Origin: Romanomermis culicivorax
Lineage: Eukaryota; Nematoda; Enoplea; Mermithida; Mermithidae
Direction: 5' to 3'
Assembly (NCBI GenBank): GCA_963922205.1
Contig: CAWUHX010000047.1
Span: 1,426,001-1,490,000 of the forward strand
DNA length: 64,000 nucleotides
Shown piece by piece: positions 57,549 through 64,000 of this stretch. Positions within the stretch are counted from its first letter, which is position 1. The number at the start of each line of letters is the position of its first letter. A program made the translations under genes and the position numbers. The notes below the pieces were generated by a model that was given only the letters and a program-made list of their open reading frames with translations, made no database searches and had not been told where the DNA came from.

Positions 57549-60500
57549 GTGAAAAACGTAAATTTTGGTGTAAATTTGCAGACACCGTTTGTAAATATTT
57601 TGTTTGTAATAAATTGGGCCTTCGTGACACTACTGTTCTTAGGACTGAGCTCTGCAACACATGCTACTCAATACCAATTTTGTGGTCTTTCAAGAAGCGG
57701 TCATCCACTTGAGTTACCTCAAAAAGTTGAATGCAAACCACCAAAATCTTCGTGGAGTCCACGACGCATGAATGTTACAGTATATGTACCTATTTCTGAT
57801 CCAATCACGACTAAAGCATGGAAATGTACCTTGCGGAATCGTAAGGTATGCACAAACACTGGTTTTTTCGGATCTAGGGGCATTACTGCGGACGTCATTA
57901 CTACTCAGCACCTCGCGCCTGCGGCGTGTACACTAGCACATCGCACAAAGGTGTTTGGTTTACAAGAGCTCGTGGAAATACGTCCTGGCTTTTATAGCAC
58001 TAACCAAACACTGGAGGTGATGTACTCGTGGTGCTGCAATGACGTCTGCAAGACAGTGACTAACCTTTTCATCGAGGAGGGACAGGTCGCTTCGTGGGAT
58101 GGCACTACAGCTCTAAGTACCTTAGGAGATGTAGGTGGATGCAGTCCCACTGCAGGTCAATGCACTACTCTAGACGGGGTAATTGTTTGGCCTGCCACAA
58201 ACTTTACAGCACAGTGCCATTATCGGCCACAAGGTAATTACACTGCGTCTGTATCAGGGAACCACATCATCATCGATGATTTGCAGGTTGCCCTGAAGAT
58301 CCCGGGAAACTCTCGTGTGTTTCGACTGTGTCCTGACCTCCGGTTGAATACAGTACGAACGGATCAGGGTCTTCTTCTACGCATCCACGGAAGATTTAAT
58401 TTGACCCAGAGGTTATTCAGATTGGCAAAGGACTCCGTCCCTGACCCCGTCAATGCCAAACTGAATTACCTGGCTCAGCAGATCAAAGAGTCAGAAATTA
58501 ACAATTTTCTATTCATGTGGCTAGAGTTGTGTTCTCACGCTCAACGCTACCTTGATCTGACTTGGCAGTTGCTTCGTTTTGACCCTACACTAGGAGCCCG
58601 GGCATTCCTTCAGAGGAATGACCTGACGGCGGAATTTACGGGTGAAGCACTGACAATATGGCCGTGTCAAAAGGTCAACGCCACTTATGTCTATCATTCA
58701 TACCGAGTGGGAGACACCTGTTACAAGTATCTACCCGTACAGGTTGGCGGTACCATTTATTTTGCCACCCCCGGTGGCCCAGATCTCACTAAATTCAGTC
58801 CAAAGGTGCCCTGTGACCACCACTTTACAGGGATTTTCCGAAATCGCTCTGGCTGGTTTACTGAATCTGGCACGGTCCATGTGAGCCATATTCCGCTGGA
58901 GCTGTTCTGGAAACAGCGCTTCAACGTCACTCACTTTGACGCTCCTGCGCTCTTTTATGATCAGTTGGCAATGACCCCTTCTAGTTTTGCTTTCTTTAAA
59001 CAGTACGTTTACAAGACTGAGCAAATTGAAGCGGTCTTGAACCGGTTGGTAAACTATACGGCTGGTTTATCCCTACAACCAGATACCCTGTATCAGGCGG
59101 TTGCAGGGGTAGGGACTGACATCAGAGCCTCACTGGAAGGTGTTGGTCTGGCAGCAAACCATGTGATTACTGGTCAGCAGCACAACCTCATGCAGGGCTT
59201 ACAGTCTCTTTTGAGCGGACCAGTGCAGCTAATCTTTAACACACTTGTTGCCCTGGCAGTACTGGCCGGTACAGGATTCCTCATCTACGTCGGGATCTCC
59301 TATTACCTCAGTTACCGCCTGCGCAAAAGACAGGTTCGGTTTGTTAGCCAATACTCTCCGTTGAACCTCCTCCGGAAAGTTCAGCGTTGGGTAGGTTTTC
59401 ATTACGTACAGAACGATGTGCCAACCCAGTTAGACAGGATCACCCCGTGTTTTGTTGTACTGGTTGACCACAAGGAAACTCCAGCTTTCCTTGATACTGG
59501 TTGTCCACGGACTATCATTAGTCAGCGCCTTCACCAAGCGCTGATCAAAGAAAGTCCGAAGGCGGCGATGGCCTTCCAGCAACATCACGACTTTAATCCA
59601 TTGATGAGTATCAATGGTAAAGCTGTCCATACTCTCCTTTCAGGACCGTATGAGATAATGTTGCCGGGAACCCGTCAGCCACACACACGAGTGGATATAC
59701 ATCTCCATGTGTGTAAAACTACGTCTCCTTTCTGGGCACCGGTCGATCTGATTCTTGGATTGGACTTTATAGAACAATTCCAGAATATTACGTTTGACTA
59801 CCAACAACATGTCTGTCGATTAAACGCGGTAGAACTGCCACTTCTGTTGACAGCAGCTGAGATTGACCAGATCGAACCCTGGTGGGAGAACACACGTTCA
59901 CTGTCAAGGGCTTCCCACAGGCCCGGGTCTCGATCAAGATCAAGGACTTCGTCCCTTTCTCGGCCACACTCGCGAGCTTCCTCCATTGCCTCATCCCGTG
60001 GGTCAACCAGAGGAAGTAGGACCTCTTCTAGACGGGCTAGTGGCCATTCCATGGCCAGGTCAGGGTCAAACTGTCCTCGACCCCCGCCTGGAAATTCTCC
60101 AGTTACACTAGAGAAAGGCTGTTTTCGCGAGCCTAGTGACTCTGATGCACCTGCATCTCCTGTACTAGAGGTGCCACCACTCTCTGATGTTGAGGTTGAA
60201 TCACTAGGAGCTACTCAGAGCTCAGGAGAGAGATCAGATCATGTACTCACTGTTCAGGTCCATCCAACTCCTAAGGCCAATCCGGAAACATCGGTTGGTT
60301 ATGCTCTGGTAGGTTTACTCAGACGCACTGGCTTACCCATACCGAGGCGAACCAATGCGCCAGAGTCGAGCTTTGATGACTCTGTACCTGACCCAGGTCA
60401 TGTAGTATCAGCTTTCTACCCCACTGAAATGAGGACCCCTCATATCAAGGTTCTACTGAACAATTGGGTAGAAGCCAAAGCTCTAATTGATACAGGGGCA

Positions 60501-63500
60501 GTTTTCTCGCTCCTGGATCACAAGTTGGCGGTCCAGTTACCCGACTTGGTACTCACAGAGACTAGGGCTCGCCCCATAGCAGCCAATGGGTCCCCGATTC
60601 TACTGCTAGGCTCTGCCTATGTCACGGTGACAGTGGCTGATGTCTCTGAATGGATTCAAGTCCAGGTTCAAGAGAATTGTTCAGCTGAACTAGTCTTGGG
60701 GACGAACTTCCTCGGACGTTTCAATTGCGTCAGCTTGAGCTGGGAGAAATCCTTTCTCCAGTTCAAGGAACTTCGAGTTCCGTGTGAAGGCCTCATCCAC
60801 AATCCACCTTCTGCTCGTGGGGCACTACCCTTGCAGGAGTTGATTGTCCTTGAGCCTCGCTCGCTAACACAATTCACTGCACCCGTACCTTCAATATATG
60901 CAACTGTGCCCGAAGTAGCTTTCTTCCCTAAGCCTCTTTTGGGTCAGCAACGTAATGTATACTTTGCTGGTACTGTGAGTACTGTGACCAATGGTCGCAT
61001 ACCCATACAGGTAGTTAACCCCAGTACACAGGCGGTGGTTCTCTACCCACACACGACCATCGGTCATGTACAGATGCATACTGATTCCTCACAGGGATCG
61101 GCGGTCAAGTCTGATACCATTCTTGACCGTAAGTGGGTTGAAGCCAATGCTGTGATATCTTCAGATATCTCCTCACAGGATAAAACAGCGTTGCTCGACC
61201 TGCTGGTCGCATTTACTGACCTCTATGCTGTTGATGAAAAGGACACAGGTTCCACTGACCTCGTGCACCATGAGATCAGCACGGGTGACGCTCGCCCAGT
61301 CCGCCGTTTCCCTTACCGCACCGCGCCCAAGGAAAAGGATCTCATCATACAAGAGGTCAAAGGGCTCCAAGAAAAAGGTATTATCCGGCCTAGCACTTCC
61401 CCCTGGGCTACTAACACCGTCTTGGTTCGCAAGAAAAATGGGTCACACCGGATGTGTGTTGATTTTCGTGGTCTTAACGAGGTCACGAAAAAGGATGTCT
61501 ATCCTCTCCCACGGATTGATGATATCCTAGACACACTCAAGGGTATGAAATACTTTACTACCCTTGACCAGGCTAACGCCTACTGGTCCATACCTATTGC
61601 CAAGGCAGACAAAGAAAAAACGGCGTTTAATACACCTATTGGACTTTACCAGTTCAACTATCTGCCTTTTGGTCTCTGCAATGCCCCTGGGACGTTTCAA
61701 CGCCTCATGGATCTGCTTCTTACAGGACTGCAGTGGCGCACTGCACTGACCTATCTCGATGACATCTTGGTGTTCGGGAACTCTCACATCCAGATGCTTG
61801 AGCGCCTGACGGATGTGTTCATGCGTCTCCGTCAGGGTGGAATGAAGCTCAGACTGAGCAAGTGCAAGTTTTCGCACTCTGAGGTAGAATATCTCGGGTA
61901 CCGCATCTCACAGAAAGGTCTCGAACCAGACAAAGTCAAATTGGCTGCCATCCAGGATCTACCCATTCCACAAAACGCTAAAGACATCAAGTCTTTTCTT
62001 GGTCTTGTGTCTTATTATAGGCGTTTCATCCCTGGTTGCGCTCGGCTCAGCGAGCCGCTGACCAAGCTCTTACGGAAGGAAGTTACCTTCCAGTGGTCAA
62101 AACCTCAGCAATCGGCGTTCGACGAACTCCGAAGGCTGTTGTTGAACCCTCCTGTCCTGCGCCATCCGGACTTTACGAAATCGTTTATCCTTCAAACTGA
62201 TGCAAGTATTTCGGGGATAGGAGCAGTTCTAAGCCAGTTGGACGAAAATGGATACGACCATCCTGTTGCATACGCCAGTAGAGGGTTAACAGCAGCTGAG
62301 AAAAACTACACTATTACGGAGTTGGAGACTCTCGCTGTTGTCCATTTCGTCAAGCACTTTCGGCCTTACCTCTTTCAACATGAGGTGGTCGTTCAGACCG
62401 ACCACACTGCTGTTAAAGCTGTGTTGGAAAAACCGAACCCTTCGTCCCGGATAGCTCGGTGGGGCCTCGCGTTAGCTGAATTCAAACTGACTATTCAGCC
62501 GCGAAAAGGTCGGTCTAATGGTAATGCTGACGCATTATCACCCCTTCCTGATCCTAATTCCCTTGCCGGGGAGAGTATTGACGATATTCCCCTATACAGA
62601 CCCGAGGGAGAAGTTATGATGATCTCCGATGGTGCGCAGCGCCTGGCGAACTCATCCCAAAGGACCACCAATGGTGCGCAGCACCTGGCCAGGTCTGAGT
62701 CTTATGCAGAGATATCACAGGATGCGCAGCACCATGACCTTCTCACAACTCAATTCGAGGATCCGGAATTAGCTTCCATTCTCAGGTCACTAAAACCCTA
62801 CGGTGATCAGAATGATGTTAATGGCTACCACCTGTTGGATAACATCCTTCAGAAGTGGACAGGCGAGTCCAACAAGATTGTTGTCCCTCGTTCAATGGTT
62901 ACTACCATTATTGAGGCTCATCATAACAACATTCTTGCTGGACACTTTGGTGCAAAACGTACCGCGAGGCTTATAGCCCGCAGGTACCACTGGCCTTCCC
63001 TCAGTGCAAACGTCAAGTCCTTTTGTCAGCGGTGTGATCTTTGCCAACGGAATAAGCCTGCGAGACAAAAGACCCGTGCAACTCTGAAACCCATTTCCAT
63101 TACGGGACCGTTTCATCGAGTCGGTGTCGACTGTATGGGACCAATGACCACTAGTGAAAACGGAAACCGATTTATTGTAGTTTTCATAGACTACTTTACT
63201 AAATGGGTTGAAGCTTTCGCTACTTCAGACATCACTGCGCAAACTATAGCTCGACTTTTTGTTACTCAAATTGTCTGCAGACATGGGGCACCGCAGATTC
63301 TTCAGTCTGATCGTGGTACTGATTTCACGTCCAAACTGATGACTGAAATCACTGCCATTTGTTCAACTAAGAAAATCCACTCCACCGCTTATCATCCCAT
63401 GACAAATGGAGAAGTGGAAAGAGCTAACCAAACGCTAGCCACACGGTTACGCATGTATGTCCACCAAGGTCATACTGATTGGGATGAACACCTGCCGTAC

Positions 63501-64000
63501 TCTGTGTTCGCTGTCAACATTAGCATGAATGAGTCCACAGGGTATTCACCCTTTGAGCTCATGTATGGTCGGACGCCCATGCTACCTGTTGATGCAGCAC
63601 TCTCATTCAATCCTCCGGCCCATATCATAGATGTTTCTACTTATGATATGGAGGTCAAACGGCATTTTACAAATGCCTTGACCTTGATCCAGAGCAGAAT
63701 TGAGAGATCACAGGCGGCTTATGCTAGGTCCTACGACCGCATGGCACGAGATGTCTCATACAAGGTTGGGGATCAAGTGCTCAAACTGCGCACTACTGGA
63801 AAACGTGGTCTAACGCCCAAATTATTGCCCATTTATGATGGCCCGTACTTTGTCACGAATGTGGCTTATCCTAATGTCACCATTCGACTTGAGGCTGATC
63901 AAGAAGATACTGTGCATGTCAATCAGCTTCGACGCTACGTGTCACCAGCTCAGCCTACAGAAGAAGAGGAGATACCTTCCACTTCCCAGGTCATCGAGAC
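57546..64000 (+). CDS. Element 2 glycoprotein-protease-RT-RNase H-integrase polyprotein (incomplete at window end)
   Basis: Frame 3 is open without a stop for over 2,150 codons. A hydrophobic signal-like segment (about 57,600-57,660) has no ATG before it; a GTAAATTTGCAG acceptor at 57,581 could supply one by splicing, or the frame is reached by read-through. The ectodomain (57,665-59,220) is Cys-rich with NXS/T sites and the block LGARAFLQR / [10 protein letters not shown] (58,590-58,675). A transmembrane segment lies at 59,235-59,310. Then a first retropepsin-like domain (LDTG 59,491; LILGLDF 59,749), an Arg/Ser-rich linker (59,890-60,060), a second retropepsin (IDTG 60,486; LVLGTNF 60,690), RT (YLDD 61,751), RNase H (LQTDAS about 62,195; ELETLA), integrase with HH-CC zinc finger (62,920-63,050) and D, D, E (VDCMGP, SDRGTDF, NGEVER), and a GPY-type end. 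All catalytic residues inspected are present. Confidence 0.85.

Larger units (their letters stand above)
50198..64000 (+). mobile_element. Element 2: Ty3/gypsy-type retroelement with gag-env-pol order (5' part, runs off window)
   Basis: A relative of element 1 in the opposite orientation, with the same order gag, glycoprotein, protease, RT, RNase H, integrase. The glycoprotein-pol frame is open from 57,546 to the window end. The 3' end and 3' LTR lie outside, so the left border is provisional. It differs from element 1 in a much longer leader, a second protease-like domain, an Arg/Ser-rich linker and a likely intron in gag. The intact pol frame suggests a younger copy than element 1. Confidence 0.75.

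Noticed and set aside
56567..57660. Minus-strand open frames of 60-158 codons opposite element 2 gag
   Set aside because: Shadows of the GC-rich gag; composition follows the opposite strand and no motif is present.
57714..63116. Short minus-strand open frames opposite env-pol
   Set aside because: All lie opposite the long plus-strand frame with intact catalytic motifs and show no domain of their own.
1..64000. tRNA, rRNA or snRNA genes
   Set aside because: No cloverleaf with A and B boxes or conserved rRNA segments was recognised by eye; a covariance-model scan would be needed to exclude them.

Overview
The window is eukaryotic, and most likely from an invertebrate animal genome: it is AT-rich, genes have short GT-AG introns with TTTCAG-like acceptors, and selfish DNA dominates. 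No confident single-copy host gene, tRNA or rRNA gene was found. The species cannot be fixed from the sequence; a TTAGGC-like patch and env-bearing retroelements would fit a nematode, but this is weak evidence.

Layout. 1-10 kb holds decayed coding DNA: a Ty3/gypsy integrase tail (1-540) and a long eroded gag-like reading frame (2.1-6.2 kb). 10-18 kb is repeats: a fold-back element, a roughly 245-bp MITE family with TA-type ends, and short tandem duplications. 18.0-20.2 kb is a broken gene resembling the N-terminal part of a virus-type family-B DNA polymerase, split by two MITEs.

21.2-39.2 kb looks like one large DNA transposon or a nested set. It carries a Mutator-like (MULE) transposase with DDE, SWIM and PHD-like parts on the minus strand (23.7-27.9 kb), a small unknown gene, and a UPF1-like SF1 helicase on the plus strand (31.0-36.1 kb). 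These are flanked by inner inverted repeats (22.99-23.6 / 35.1-35.7 kb) and outer inverted tandem arrays (21.2-22.0 / 36.56-39.2 kb). A 9-base word, CAGCTAC(T/C)(T/C), occurs 11 times on each side, always in the sense of the divergent genes, and switches strand between 28.11 and 28.38 kb.

39,567-48,403 is a minus-strand LTR retrotransposon (element 1), decayed, with 4-bp target duplication AGGC. 49.9-64.0 kb is the 5' part of a plus-strand relative (element 2), largely intact, running off the window. Both have the order gag - envelope-like glycoprotein - protease - RT - RNase H - integrase, with the glycoprotein and pol in a single reading frame and gag in the same frame upstream of one stop codon (element 1: UAA; element 2: UGA-CGG). 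That would make Pol the cytosolic tail of a membrane glycoprotein. Element 2 also has two retropepsin-like domains and an extremely long leader containing a 66-bp-period array of stem-loops whose stems vary in sequence but stay complementary.

The most notable items are the gag-env-pol organisation, the covarying stem-loop array, and the strand-polarised CAGCTACTC word across the MULE/helicase unit.
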